Below, piece after piece: positions 1 to 8,948 of a stretch of 64,000 nucleotides of DNA. The notes under the pieces are model-generated. The model worked only from the letters and a program-made list of their open reading frames with translations, had not been told where the DNA came from and did not search any database. Every line of letters starts with the position of its first letter. The stretch's first letter is position 1. The translations under genes were made by a program, and so were the position numbers. Source of the stretch: Thermogemmatispora aurantia (GTDB lineage: Bacteria; Chloroflexota; Ktedonobacteria; Ktedonobacterales; Ktedonobacteraceae); the NCBI RefSeq assembly GCF_008974285.1, contig NZ_BKZV01000003.1:310001-374000 (forward strand). Reading direction: 5' to 3'.

Positions 1-1046
1 CCGCTGCCCAGAGCCACCAGGGCCAGCGCCTGCGTGCATTCAGGTGGCACCTGGGGACGATGAAGATAGGTCATCTGGATGCCGGCCCCCAGCTCGCAAT
101 AGGCGTACGGATAGCGCTCTACTGGATAGCGGAAGGCCCCGGCCCGCCACCAGTCGCTTTCGGGCTGCTGCGGGGAGCGAAAGAGAAATTCACGGCTGGG
201 CGATGGCTCAAAGGCAGGATCAGGCTCCCAGGGCGTAAAAGGATAGGCGGCATGCATCGGCAAAAACCCCTCCGCGGGTACGGCAGCTCCCCCCCAGGCC
301 GTGCAGGTGTAGAGGGGTGCCTCCAGACCTACCTCGCGGGCCAGGGTCAGCAGGCGCTCCAGATGGGCTGTTCCATCGTTGCCCCGCGGCACCCACTCGC
401 TGCCAGGCCGAAAAGTTAGCTCCCAGGGCGCCCCAGCATGCATATACTCGTTCTCTAGCTGCACGCCGAGAATTGGCCCTCCCTCCTGAAAAAAGAGTCC
501 CCGCACCTGACGCGCGATCTCAGCGAAGTAGCGGCGCACATAGAACAGATAGCGCTCGTCATTCGAGCGCACAGCCACCGCCCGCCCGTAAAGCCAGTCG
601 GGCAACCCACCGTTACGACACTCGCCATGCACAAACGGTCCTACACGTAGCAGAATCTCCAGCCCCATCTCACTGCAGAGCCGCACAAAGGCGCGCAGAT
701 CGCGATTGTCCGACCAGTCAAAGCGTCCCTCCTCTTCCTCGACGTGAATCCAGAAAACATAGATGGAGACCAGCGACAGACCGCCGGCACGCATCTTCTG
801 CAGCGCTTCACGCCAGTAGCGGCGCGGATAGCGCGAGGGATGGAACTCGCCCATGACGGGAATCCAGGGCTGCCCGTTGCGGAGTAAATAGCGATGCGCC
901 AGAGCCAGAGTTTCTCCTTGCGGCGAGCGTGCCAGGAGGCGCGGCTCTGGTAGCCCCTCCGCCGCTGCCTCCGCAGCGCGCAGGTCGAGTCGATAGTAGG
1001 AACGATCATCAGCGGATAGGCGTGGCTGCCAGGATGTGGCGGACAA
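1..1046 (-). CDS. GH35 beta-galactosidase, N-terminal part (runs off left edge)
   Basis: About 348 residues of a glycoside hydrolase family 35 enzyme that releases terminal beta-galactose; the C-terminus lies beyond base 1. The frame reads WIPVMGEFHPSRYPRRYW near the start, then VGPFVHGECRNGGLPDW, then GPILGVQLENEY, the GH35 acid/base motif (Glu about residue 200), then ELGAGIQMTYLHRP. I see no ATG in this frame; the likely start is TTG at 1046, preceded by GGAGGG with nine bases between. No signal peptide is visible, so a cytoplasmic enzyme acting on imported galacto-oligosaccharides is inferred. It lies downstream of the LacI gene on the same strand, opposite a galactanase/importer operon. 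The 255-bp gap to LacI shows no clear strong promoter. Confidence 0.85.
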   Translation of the reverse strand, partial: MSATSWQPRLSADDRSYYRLDLRAAEAAAEGLPEPRLLARSPQGETLALAHRYLLRNGQPWIPVMGEFHPSRYPRRYWREALQKMRAGGLSLVSIYVFWIHVEEEEGRFDWSDNRDLRAFVRLCSEMGLEILLRVGPFVHGECRNGGLPDWLYGRAVAVRSNDERYLFYVRRYFAEIARQVRGLFFQEGGPILGVQLENEYMHAGAPWELTFRPGSEWVPRGNDGTAHLERLLTLAREVGLEAPLYTCTAWGGAAVPAEGFLPMHAAYPFTPWEPDPAFEPSPSREFLFRSPQQPESDWWRAGAFRYPVERYPYAYCELGAGIQMTYLHRPQVPPECTQALALVALGS

Positions 1047-1301
1047 TGGGCTTCTCCCTCCTGCTCTTCTCTCTTACTGACTGAAGAATCACTTGCTCGA
1101 TCACTCACACGCTGAGGCCGCCAGCAGTCTGAGTGCCGGGCGCTACCTATTTGTCAGGTTGAGCTGTCGTCAGGAACTATAGTTGTATAGGGGACAGCCA
1201 GCCAGAACCTGAACGGCGACCACAGACATAGATGGAGGCGCCAGGCGGGTAGAGAGCGCCAGCAGCGTGACAGACAGGTCGGACGCAGACAAAACGCCCG
1301 G

Positions 1302-2381
1302 TCAGGACGAAACAGGGGCCGCGGTGGACTGGCGTACCACCAGAGAAGGCGGGACCAGACGCAGCGGGGCTGTCTCTGCCTGGCGCTGAGGCGCGCCATC
1401 GTTGCCCTCGCCAGCCAGCGGCAACTCGTGCCCCTGCTCCCGGCTCGCCGCCTCAATTTGGGCCAGCAGTAGCTCCGTCGCCTCCTGAGCCAGGCGAGTT
1501 TTGGGAATAGCGATGGTCGTCAGGGGCGGACGCAGATGGGCAGAGACCACAATGTCGTCAAGGCCAACGATCGAGATATCCTCGGGTACGCGCAGCCCGC
1601 GGTCAAGGACCAGCTCCATTGCCCCGAGGGCCATCCAATCGTTCGTCGCAAAGATCGCCGTTGGCGGCGCCAGCTCCTGCCCGACGCTCAACAACTGACG
1701 CGCCGCTGCATAGCCGCTTTCCAGCGAGGAATCACCCAGGGCAATACGGTCCGGGGGTAGCTCCAGTCCAGCCTGCCGCAATGTCGTACGGAAACCTTCT
1801 AATCGCAGGTGCTGCTGAGGCTCATCAACAATCACGGCAATGCGCCGATGCCCCAGCGCCAGCAGATGCTCGGCAGCCAGCTGCCCCGCCCGGAAGAAAT
1901 CTACCGTGACCTGGGGGATGTCCGACGGCGACTCATTCTCTTGCCAGTCGCAGAGCACAATGGGCACTCCCTGACGGAAATAGTGCGCAATGTCGGCTAT
2001 GTCCATGCTCGACCCCATGATGATGTAGCCATCAACCCAGCGACTCATCAGCCGCTCCATCTGCTGCCGCCCCAGGGCAAAATCACCGTGCGTGTTGCAG
2101 AAGAGGGTCTGGTAATCCCGCTGGCGAAGAATGTGCTCGATGGCCTCCATGATCTCAGGATAGAAGGGGTTGGCAATGGTGGGCAGGATGAGAGCCACGG
2201 TAAAGGTCCGGTGCTGCGAGAGGTTGCGCGCCAGTAGATTGGGCCGATACCCTAGCTCCCGAGCATAGTAGAGCACACGCTGACGCGTGGCCTCGCTGAC
2301 CTTGCCTTTGCCACTCAGAACGTTGGCAACTGTGCTTTTGGCAACCCCTGCCGCCCGCGCAATGTCGTAAATCGTAACCAT
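1302..2381 (-). CDS. LacI-family transcriptional repressor of the galactan locus
   Basis: A 359-residue LacI/GalR repressor: N-terminal helix-turn-helix ([20 protein letters not shown]), hinge ([12 protein letters not shown]) and a periplasmic-binding-protein-like sugar-sensing domain ([34 protein letters not shown]). I chose ATG 2381 because the helix-turn-helix starts there and AAGGGG lies five bases upstream; an in-frame ATG at 2444 with a weaker GAGGA is possible and would add 21 residues. It is transcribed from the leftward arm of the mirror promoter at 2474-2549, whose operators it very likely binds, repressing both itself and the divergent importer/galactanase operon. The inducer is probably galactose or a galacto-oligosaccharide, inferred from the GH35 and GH53 neighbours. 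Confidence 0.9.
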   Translation of the reverse strand: MVTIYDIARAAGVAKSTVANVLSGKGKVSEATRQRVLYYARELGYRPNLLARNLSQHRTFTVALILPTIANPFYPEIMEAIEHILRQRDYQTLFCNTHGDFALGRQQMERLMSRWVDGYIIMGSSMDIADIAHYFRQGVPIVLCDWQENESPSDIPQVTVDFFRAGQLAAEHLLALGHRRIAVIVDEPQQHLRLEGFRTTLRQAGLELPPDRIALGDSSLESGYAAARQLLSVGQELAPPTAIFATNDWMALGAMELVLDRGLRVPEDISIVGLDDIVVSAHLRPPLTTIAIPKTRLAQEATELLLAQIEAASREQGHELPLAGEGNDGAPQRQAETAPLRLVPPSLVVRQSTAAPVSS

Positions 2382-2473
2382 GTGCCCCTTTCTGGCTGCC
2401 CCAGGCCGTTCATGCTGCCACTGCTGAAAGCGAGATTCCTTCATCGAAAGCGCATCCTCAACTCTTCGCTTAG

Positions 2474-2549
2474 AGTATAGAAGATGGACCGGTCCATGTC
2501 AAGTAATAGTCCATTCACCCTTGACATGGACCGGTCCATCTTCTATACT
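2474..2549. promoter_or_regulatory. Mirror-symmetric divergent promoter with LacI operators in both spacers
   Basis: Two 30-bp arms, 2474-2503 and 2520-2549, are exact reverse complements around a 16-bp centre. Each arm is a complete sigma-70-type promoter: TTGACA, 17-bp spacer, TATACT (rightward -35 at 2521-2526, -10 at 2544-2549; leftward -35 at 2497-2502, -10 at 2474-2479). Within each spacer lies the perfect palindrome ATGGACCGGTCCAT (2484-2497 and 2526-2539), a LacI-type operator with a central CG. Bound repressor would block RNA polymerase on both sides, and the two sites could be bridged. Confidence 0.9.
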
Positions 2550-2557
2550 TTTCGCGT

Positions 2558-2571
2558 GTGGACCGTTCCAC
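2558..2571. promoter_or_regulatory. Third, imperfect LacI operator
   Basis: GTGGACCGTTCCAC is an imperfect copy of the ATGGACCGGTCCAT palindrome and sits just after the rightward -10, over or next to the expected transcription start. It would add repression of the importer operon only, not of lacI. Confidence 0.7.
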
Positions 2572-2899
2572 CTCCCCCTTATCAGGGCAGGCAAGGAAAG
2601 CGGTCGGATTGGTCGGCCTGGCAGGAAGCCGGCGCCCCACACCAGCGAGCGGCTGAAAGAGGGCGATCTGGGTAGGCAGGGATGAACGGACGGGCGGACG
2701 GACGGACGAACTAATGGGCAAGGCGGATGAAGAGACGACTGAGGGGATGGATGGGAGGAGAGACGGATGACTGAGTCAGTGCCGAGAGGACGAACCAACG
2801 AATCGACGTCGCCGGGTCAATCGGTCACTCAGTTGAGTGCGTCTGCAGTGTCTTTAGCAGGCGTCAGCTCCTACAGTGCAGTCAAGGAGGAAACGAGAG
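2572..2899 (+). other. Long untranslated leader of the galactan importer operon
   Basis: About 330 bases between the promoter and the first gene. No convincing coding frame. It holds a low-complexity GGACGGACG-type stretch (about 2689-2710) and two small palindromes, GACTGAGTC near 2771 and CACTCAGTTGAGTG near 2825. No known riboswitch was recognised. Confidence 0.45.
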
Positions 2900-4222
2900 A
2901 TGAACCGCGGTCTCCTATTTTGCCGTGCCAGGGGGATGGCCAAGGCCGGCCTGCTGCTGCTCCTGGCGCTCAGCATCGGCAGCTATCTCGTGGCCTGTGG
3001 TGGGACGCCCGCCAGCTCTGGGCCGGTGACGCTCACCTTCTGGTCCTGGGTGCCCAACCTCCAGCAAGCGATTGATCTCTTCGAGAAGAGCCATCCCAAC
3101 ATCAAGATCAAATGGCAGAACGTCGGTTCGGGCGGCACGGAGTACACCAAGCTGACGACAGCTCTCAAGGCCGGCTCAGGCGCTCCCGACGTGGTGCAAA
3201 TCGAGTACGCTTATCTTCCCCAGTACATCCTCAGCGGGAAGCTGGTTGACCTTTCGCAATACGGGGCCAACGACGTGAAGGATCAGTTCGTCCCCTGGAC
3301 CTGGGCCCAGGTCACCAGCGGCGGTAAGGTGTATGCCATCCCCCAGGATACCGGCCCGATGGGCCTGCTCTACCGCGAGGATATCTTTAAGCAATATAAC
3401 CTCCCCGTCCCCACCACCTGGGACCAGTACGCCCAGGAAGCCATTCAGCTGCATAAGGCCAATCCCAAGATTTATATCACTGACTTCTCTGCCAGCGATG
3501 GCCCCTGGTTCTTCTCGCTGCTCTGGCAGGCCGGTTCCCAGCCCTTCGTGGTCAATGGAACGACGCTCAAGATCCATCTGGATGACACCGCCGCGCTTAA
3601 GGTGGCGAACTACTGGGGAAACCTGGTCAAGAGTGGGGCGGTGAGCACCACCGCTGATTGGAACAACGACTGGTACGCCGCGCTCCAGAATGGGACGCTG
3701 GCTACGTGGATCACTGCCGCCTGGGCGCCGTCCGATCTGGAGGGATTCGCGCCAAAGTCCGCCGGCCTGTGGCGCGTGGCGCCGCTACCCCAGTGGACTG
3801 CTGGAGAGCAGGCCTCGGCCAACTGGGGCGGCTCGACCGATGCGGTGACGACCCAATGCCAGCACCCCGCGGAGGCTGCGGAGTTCGTCAAGTGGCTCAA
3901 CACGAACCCCGAGGCTGTCAAGATCTTGACCCAGAAGCTCTACCTCTTCCCCTCTCAGAAGAGCGCTCTACAGGACCCGAGCTTCGATACGGCCAACTCA
4001 TTCTACGGTGGTCAGCAGGTCAACCGCATCTTCGTGGAGTCCGCTCAGGAGGTCAATACTTCTTTCCAGTGGAGTCCTTTCCAGGACTATGTCTTCTCCC
4101 AGCTGCAGAATCAGCTGGCGGCGGCGGTGAACGGCAAGATCTCGTTCGAGCAGGCGATGCATAATACGCAGAACGCGGTGGTGGCCTACGCGCGCTCACA
4201 GGGCTTTACGGTCATCTCATGA
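2900..4222 (+). CDS. Sugar ABC transporter substrate-binding lipoprotein (CUT1)
   Basis: A 440-residue extracytoplasmic solute-binding protein of the family-1 sugar type. Start ATG 2900 follows AAGGAGG with a nine-base gap. A hydrophobic signal ends in a lipobox (SYLVACGG, Cys33), so the mature protein is membrane-anchored. The first strand reads VTLTFWSWVPNLQQAIDLFEK and further family signatures include GKVYAIPQDTGPMGLLYRED and ATWITAAWAPSD. It should capture galactan-derived oligosaccharides and pass them to the two permeases downstream, given the GH53 gene at the end of the operon. No ATPase gene is present; CUT1 systems often share an MsmK/MalK-type ATPase encoded elsewhere. Confidence 0.92.
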   Translation: MNRGLLFCRARGMAKAGLLLLLALSIGSYLVACGGTPASSGPVTLTFWSWVPNLQQAIDLFEKSHPNIKIKWQNVGSGGTEYTKLTTALKAGSGAPDVVQIEYAYLPQYILSGKLVDLSQYGANDVKDQFVPWTWAQVTSGGKVYAIPQDTGPMGLLYREDIFKQYNLPVPTTWDQYAQEAIQLHKANPKIYITDFSASDGPWFFSLLWQAGSQPFVVNGTTLKIHLDDTAALKVANYWGNLVKSGAVSTTADWNNDWYAALQNGTLATWITAAWAPSDLEGFAPKSAGLWRVAPLPQWTAGEQASANWGGSTDAVTTQCQHPAEAAEFVKWLNTNPEAVKILTQKLYLFPSQKSALQDPSFDTANSFYGGQQVNRIFVESAQEVNTSFQWSPFQDYVFSQLQNQLAAAVNGKISFEQAMHNTQNAVVAYARSQGFTVIS

Positions 4223-4410
4223 GCAAGGACGTCAGGGAGGTGCCGGGACCCAGGACCGGGTGTCGGTCGGTCAGCAACCGGGGCCAGCCGCTCGATCGCT
4301 CCCGGCACCGCTCCTGGCCCACGATGCCCTGCTGCTCCCAGGCTCGGCGCTGGGTCGGCTCTTCCTCACCCTCTCTTTTGCCTTCCTCGTCTGAATGAGA
4401 GGCCTGTACG

Positions 4411-5403
4411 ATGATACCGTCACGGCATATGGCAAAGCATAGTCAGACTGAAGCAATACAGCAAGCGATCGAGGTCCAGGAACTGGCACCGCCCGCCAGC
4501 GGCCTTCCCAGCGCTCTGCGGCGCTGGCGACGCTGGCGCCAGCGAGCGGTGATCCCTTACCTCTTCTTGCTCCCGTTCTTGCTGCTCTTCTCATTCTTTA
4601 TCCTGGTACCGCTACTATACGCGCTTTGGACTAGCTTCTTCGTCGAGCGTTTGATCGGAGGCACTACCTTCGTAGGACTGCAAAATTATCAGGAGGTCCT
4701 GCACGACGGCAATTTCTGGGAGGGGGTGCGCAATGTCCTCCTGCTCCTGTTTACGCAGGTGCCCTTGATGCTCGGCCTCGCCCTGGTGCTGGCCCTGCTG
4801 CTCGATAGCCAGATCGTGCGCCTCAAGACAATCTTCCGCCTGGGCTACTTTCTTCCCTATGCGATCCCCAGCGTGATCGGCGCTTTGCTCTGGGGCTATC
4901 TGTATAGCGCTCATATCGGCCCTTTCGCCCAACTGGCGGAGTTGCTGCACTGGCCCCCACCGCCCTTCTTGACCGCCGCCGGCCTCCTGCCTTCGATCGC
5001 CAATATTTTGACCTGGCAGTGGACCGGTTACAATATGGTGATCCTTTATGCCGCCCTGCAGGCCATCCCGCCGGAGCTCTACGATGCGGCGCGCGTAGAC
5101 GGGGCCAGCGGCTGGGAGATCGCCCAACGCATCAAGATTCCGCTGATCGCCCCGGCCATTGTGCTGACAGTGGTCTTCTCGATCATTGGGACACTGCAGC
5201 TCTTCAATGAGCCGCAGATCATGACGGCCATCGTCCCTAATCTGATCCAGGACCACTATACGCCGAACCTCTACGCCTATAACCTGGCCTTCACGAACCA
5301 GCAGTATAACTACGCCGCCGCGGTCTCCTTCGGGCTCGGCGCCGTGGTCTTCGTCTTCTCCTACGTCTTCATGCTTGTGACCTATCGCAGGGGGCAACGC
5401 TGA
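4411..5403 (+). CDS. Sugar ABC transporter permease, MalF type
   Basis: A 330-residue inner-membrane permease with about six membrane segments after a roughly 50-residue polar N-terminus. The cytoplasmic EAA loop that contacts the ATPase is ELYDAARVDGASGWEIAQ followed by KIPLIAP. Start ATG 4411 has a weak GAGAGG upstream; ATG 4429 is an alternative. Its TGA overlaps the ATG of the next permease by one base, so the two are translationally coupled, as is usual for a heterodimeric CUT1 channel. The 188 bases before it hold no gene. Confidence 0.92.
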   Translation: MIPSRHMAKHSQTEAIQQAIEVQELAPPASGLPSALRRWRRWRQRAVIPYLFLLPFLLLFSFFILVPLLYALWTSFFVERLIGGTTFVGLQNYQEVLHDGNFWEGVRNVLLLLFTQVPLMLGLALVLALLLDSQIVRLKTIFRLGYFLPYAIPSVIGALLWGYLYSAHIGPFAQLAELLHWPPPPFLTAAGLLPSIANILTWQWTGYNMVILYAALQAIPPELYDAARVDGASGWEIAQRIKIPLIAPAIVLTVVFSIIGTLQLFNEPQIMTAIVPNLIQDHYTPNLYAYNLAFTNQQYNYAAAVSFGLGAVVFVFSYVFMLVTYRRGQR

Positions 5404-6332
5404 TGGCTCGTATTGGATCGCTTCCGGCTGGCGGCCCTGTCGCTGCCACACGGCAGACCTCGGCCCGGGCAGTGGGTCGACGCAGCGGCTGGACGCTGCG
5501 CGGTCTGGTCCTGCTCTTCCTGGTGCTGATGCTGGTCTACTTTGTGATCCCGCTCTTCTGGCTGGTGGTTTCGGCGACGAAGACCAACGATGAGCTGTTC
5601 TCGACTTTCGGACTGTGGTTCGCGCCGGATTTCCATCTGCTGGAGAACCTGCACGATGTCTTTACTTACGATGACGGCATCTTCGTTACCTGGCTGACCA
5701 ACTCGGCCTACTACGCGGTAGTGAGTGCCCTGGGAGCCTCCCTGATCGCGACACTGGCCGGTTACACCTTCGCCAAGCTCTCTTTCCCAGGGCGCGAGCT
5801 GGTCTTCGCTATTATCCTGGGGAGCATCATGGTACCCAATACAGCCCTGGCTATCCCCACCTACCTGGTACTGAGTAAGGTCGGCCTGGTGAATACGCCG
5901 CTGGCCATCATCTTGCCATCGCTGGTGACCCCCTTTGGGGTCTATTTGATGCGCGTCTACGCTGAGCAGGCGCTCCCTGACGATTTGCTCGATGCAGCAC
6001 GCGTCGATGGGGCTAGCGAGTGGCGCATTTTCTGGAGCATTGCCCTGCGCTTGCTGGCTCCCGGCTTTGTGACGGTGCTGCTGCTGACCTTCGTGGGAAC
6101 GTGGAATAACTTTTTCCTGCCCCTGGTGGTAACCAATAACCCGGCGTACTACCCGCTGACAGTTGGCCTGGCCAATTGGAATCAGCTGTCCCAGACCTTC
6201 AGTGGGTCGCGCATTCTCTATACGCTGGTGATTACCGGCTCGCTGATCTCGGTGATCCCACTCATGATCGGCTTTCTCTTCCTGCAGCGCTACTGGCAGA
6301 GCGGTTTGACCTTTGGCAGCCTGCGCTCTTAG
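5403..6332 (+). CDS. Sugar ABC transporter permease, MalG type
   Basis: A 309-residue membrane permease, partner of the preceding one. Six predicted membrane segments; EAA loop DLLDAARVDGASEWRIF. The C-terminal LFLQRYWQSGLTFGSLR resembles the usual MalG-type end. Start ATG 5403 lies in the TGATG junction with the upstream gene. Together with the lipoprotein at 2900 it makes the importer of the galactan locus. Confidence 0.92.
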   Translation: MARIGSLPAGGPVAATRQTSARAVGRRSGWTLRGLVLLFLVLMLVYFVIPLFWLVVSATKTNDELFSTFGLWFAPDFHLLENLHDVFTYDDGIFVTWLTNSAYYAVVSALGASLIATLAGYTFAKLSFPGRELVFAIILGSIMVPNTALAIPTYLVLSKVGLVNTPLAIILPSLVTPFGVYLMRVYAEQALPDDLLDAARVDGASEWRIFWSIALRLLAPGFVTVLLLTFVGTWNNFFLPLVVTNNPAYYPLTVGLANWNQLSQTFSGSRILYTLVITGSLISVIPLMIGFLFLQRYWQSGLTFGSLRS

Positions 6333-6522
6333 TGCTCTTGTGGCCCGTCTGCCCTCTGCCAGGCATCGTCACTGTGGTAGGTTCTGTCCTGTTGTTGTTG
6401 AGGTTGCCGGCCCAGGTGAGACGCGAGCAAAGCCACTCCCAGTCTGTAGCTAGCCCTGGCCGGCAGATAGGGCAGGATGCCCTGAGACTTCTCGATCTCA
6501 CTGAGGAAGGTAGGCAGAATCG

Positions 6523-7749
6523 ATGGATCGCAAAGAGCAGAACTATCCCCTCTCTGTTGCCAGGGGCGTGCGATCCGCGCCCGCCCTCTGGAGAGAGCAC
6601 GTCAGCCGACGGCGTTTCCTTGGTCAGATGGCCTCAGCAACAGCCCTGGCCGGCGGTCTGACCCTCGGCGGCGGTCTGCCAGCGGCGCTGGCGGCTCCGC
6701 ACCCGGCTCCTCGCCAGAGCGGTCGACCCCGCCCCCGAGTGCTGGGTCACGACCTTTCTACGCTGCAGCAGCTGGAAGACGTCGGCAAGCACTTTTCTGA
6801 TCAGGGGCACGTGCTGCCCGCCGAGCAGATCGTGGCTCATCATGGCGCGACGTTTATCCGTGAACGACTGTGGGTCCAGCCGCCGATCCCGTACAACGAT
6901 CTGCCACATATTTTGACGATGGCCCACCGGATCAAGGCTGCGGGCCTGCACTTCTTGCTCGATTTCCATTACTCCGATTTCTGGGCCGACCCCAGCCATC
7001 AGACGACGCCACAGAGCTGGCAGGGCCAGGATCTGGCAACGCTGGCACAGACGGTCTACGATTATACGCGCTCGGTGCTGGGGGCCCTGGCACGCCAGGG
7101 GACACTACCAGAGATGGTGCAGACGGGTAACGAGGTGACTGCAGGGATGCTCTGGCCCCAGGGCCAGATCTACGTCAACGGGACAGAGCGCTGGCCCCAG
7201 TTCGCAACTTTGCTGAAGGCGGCTATCGCCGCTGTACGCGATACCAGCCAGGCGATCGAGGTGATGGTGCACATCGATCGCGGTGGCGATAATGCTGGCA
7301 GCCGCTACTTCTTCGACCACGTACTGGCTCAGGGCGTAGATTTCGACGTGATTGGCCTGTCATACTATCCGTGGTGGCATGGGCCGCTCTCGGCGCTGCA
7401 GGCGAATCTCAACGATCTGGCGCCGCGCTATGGCAAGGACCTGGTGGTCGTGGAGACAGCTTATCCCTGGACCTTGACCGATGGGGACAGCGAGCCAAAT
7501 ATTGTCAATGCCCAGACGCCACTGCTGCCAGGCTATCCACCGACCCCCGAGGGACAGCTGGCCTATATCCGCACGGTGCGGGCCATCGTAGAAGGGGTGC
7601 CACAAGGCCGAGGACGGGGATTGGTCTATTGGGAATCTGCCTGGATACCCGGGGTAGGCTGGGAGCCAGGGGCTGGCGACGCCTGGGACAACATGACACT
7701 CTTTGATCGTCAAGGTCGGGCCTTGCCTTCGATTCGCTGCTACCAGTAG
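6523..7749 (+). CDS. GH53 arabinogalactan endo-beta-1,4-galactanase, Tat-exported
   Basis: A 408-residue glycoside hydrolase family 53 enzyme that cuts beta-1,4-galactan (pectin side chains) internally. The N-terminus carries a twin-arginine signal, SRRRFLGQMA, then a hydrophobic stretch and an Ala-rich cleavage region, so it is exported folded. Family motifs: GHDLSTLQQLED, ATFIRERLWVQP, FLLDFHYSDFWADP, TGNEVTAGMLWP (acid/base Glu204) and VVVETAYPW (nucleophile Glu311). It is the last gene of the importer operon, 190 bases after the MalG-type permease, so its products probably feed that importer and then the GH35 enzyme. A strong hairpin terminator follows at 7853. Confidence 0.93.
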   Translation: MDRKEQNYPLSVARGVRSAPALWREHVSRRRFLGQMASATALAGGLTLGGGLPAALAAPHPAPRQSGRPRPRVLGHDLSTLQQLEDVGKHFSDQGHVLPAEQIVAHHGATFIRERLWVQPPIPYNDLPHILTMAHRIKAAGLHFLLDFHYSDFWADPSHQTTPQSWQGQDLATLAQTVYDYTRSVLGALARQGTLPEMVQTGNEVTAGMLWPQGQIYVNGTERWPQFATLLKAAIAAVRDTSQAIEVMVHIDRGGDNAGSRYFFDHVLAQGVDFDVIGLSYYPWWHGPLSALQANLNDLAPRYGKDLVVVETAYPWTLTDGDSEPNIVNAQTPLLPGYPPTPEGQLAYIRTVRAIVEGVPQGRGRGLVYWESAWIPGVGWEPGAGDAWDNMTLFDRQGRALPSIRCYQ

Positions 7750-7852
7750 CAAACCAGGCACGAACGAGCAGATATCTTCCCTTCTCCTCTCTAACGACCG
7801 AGTGTTCAAGCAGTATCGAGGCCGACACAGTCGCCATGCGCCCACACAAGTG

Positions 7853-7886
7853 GCCCAATCTACCGGTTTGGTAGATTGGGCTGTTT
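7853..7886 (+). terminator. Intrinsic terminator after the galactan operon
   Basis: A perfect 12-bp stem, GCCCAATCTACC (7853-7864) with GGTAGATTGGGC (7870-7881), 5-base loop, followed by TGTTTT. It lies between the rightward GH53 gene and the leftward ArsR gene. Confidence 0.85.
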
Positions 7887-8032
7887 TGCCTCCCTTCCGG
7901 CGCACGGTCCCAGCCAGGACGGCAAGCGCTTCCCCTCTCTCCCTCCATTGTTACCGCCAGCCCGCCAGCCCGAAACGTCAACTTCTCTGCCTCTCCTCTT
8001 TAGTCGACTCGCACCTCTCGCCAGACTGGTGG

Positions 8033-8509
8033 CTAGCGAATGACGCCACAGGAGGCAATGCTGGCAGCGTGTTCCTGCAATAGAGTCCCCGCAACGGTCA
8101 GGAGCAGACGCACGCGCTCGTCGCTGATACGGTAATAGACATATTTCCCCTCGCGCACCCCTTGCACCAGGCCGCACCAGCGCAGGCAGCCCAGATGGGT
8201 CGAGACCCGCCCCTGGGGCACTCCCAGGGCCGCTACTAGCTCGCTGACCGTGCGCCCCTGGGCCGGAGCCTCCAGTAGTAAGGCGAGCAGGCGCAGCCGT
8301 GTCGGGTCGCTGAGCACCTTGAAGAAGCGCGCGTAAAGCTCAGCAGCTTCTGGTGTCAGGGCCTCCTCGCTCACGGGCCGGTCCCGCACCTCGTCGCGCT
8401 GCCTGTCCGCCAGACCGGCTGTTGTCACTACCTGCGACGTGGCGCTGTCGCTGTTTCTCGCTCCCTCACTCTTCATATACGCTTCTGCCTCTTCTTTGCT
8501 TGTTACCAT
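8033..8509 (-). CDS. ArsR-family winged-helix repressor
   Basis: A 158-residue ArsR/SmtB-type regulator. Typical segments: FFKVLSDPTRLRLLALLLEA, the recognition region VPQGRVSTHLGCLRWCGLVQ, and the wing REGKYVYYRISDERV. ATG 8509 was preferred because a promoter (TTGACG-17-TATCAT) occupies 8550-8578, leaving the transcription start upstream of it; ATG 8476 is also possible. Cys residues are present in the recognition helix region (RWCGLV) and near the C-terminus (SCGVIR), but no textbook metal-site motif is visible, so the signal sensed is unknown. No adjacent target gene is obvious; it probably regulates itself. Confidence 0.88.
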   Translation of the reverse strand: MVTSKEEAEAYMKSEGARNSDSATSQVVTTAGLADRQRDEVRDRPVSEEALTPEAAELYARFFKVLSDPTRLRLLALLLEAPAQGRTVSELVAALGVPQGRVSTHLGCLRWCGLVQGVREGKYVYYRISDERVRLLLTVAGTLLQEHAASIASCGVIR

Positions 8510-8549
8510 CCGACAGCTCTCATATATATCCGTATAGGCTGATAGGAGG

Positions 8550-8578
8550 ATGATACCACTCGACAGCACGCGCGTCAA
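8550..8578 (-). promoter_or_regulatory. Promoter of the ArsR gene
   Basis: On the minus strand: TTGACG (8573-8578), 17-bp spacer, TATCAT (8550-8555). The next bases (about 8522-8540) hold an AT-rich TATACGGATATATA stretch that could be the autoregulatory operator. Confidence 0.7.
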
Positions 8579-8948
8579 GGAAAGCGGCCTGGTGACCTGT
8601 AGCTTCCGGCGGCCAGCCGGCGAAGGAGCAGAGAGGCTAGGAGACCAGGCAGGCTAGATAAGCGACAATCCCGGCCTGTGTACTATACTAATACTAACCG
8701 TCCTGCTACAGCTGACGGGCGCCGCGGCGCGCCGCTGTTGGTCAGCAGGAATAGCTAAGAGGACAAAAGAAAACAGGCGAGAAGGGAACAAACGAAGAAC
8801 AGCGAGTGGCCAGGAGATCGGTCCGGCTGGCCAGGCAGCGACCGCTTGCATCGTTCAGGATGAAGCGACTGCAGGCTCAAGTCCAGGCCAGCCACCGGTT
8901 TCGAAGACAGTATTGTCTATCCCTATTGGGAAGGGAAGCGCACAACGT

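Noticed and set aside
641..1108. Open frame of 155 codons with an ATG on the minus strand
   Set aside because: It is a shadow of the GH35 gene; the overlapping frame carries the GH35 motifs.
2689..2715. GGACGGGCGGACGGACGG tandem stretch as a repeat array
   Set aside because: Low complexity, short and irregular; no unit-spacer structure.
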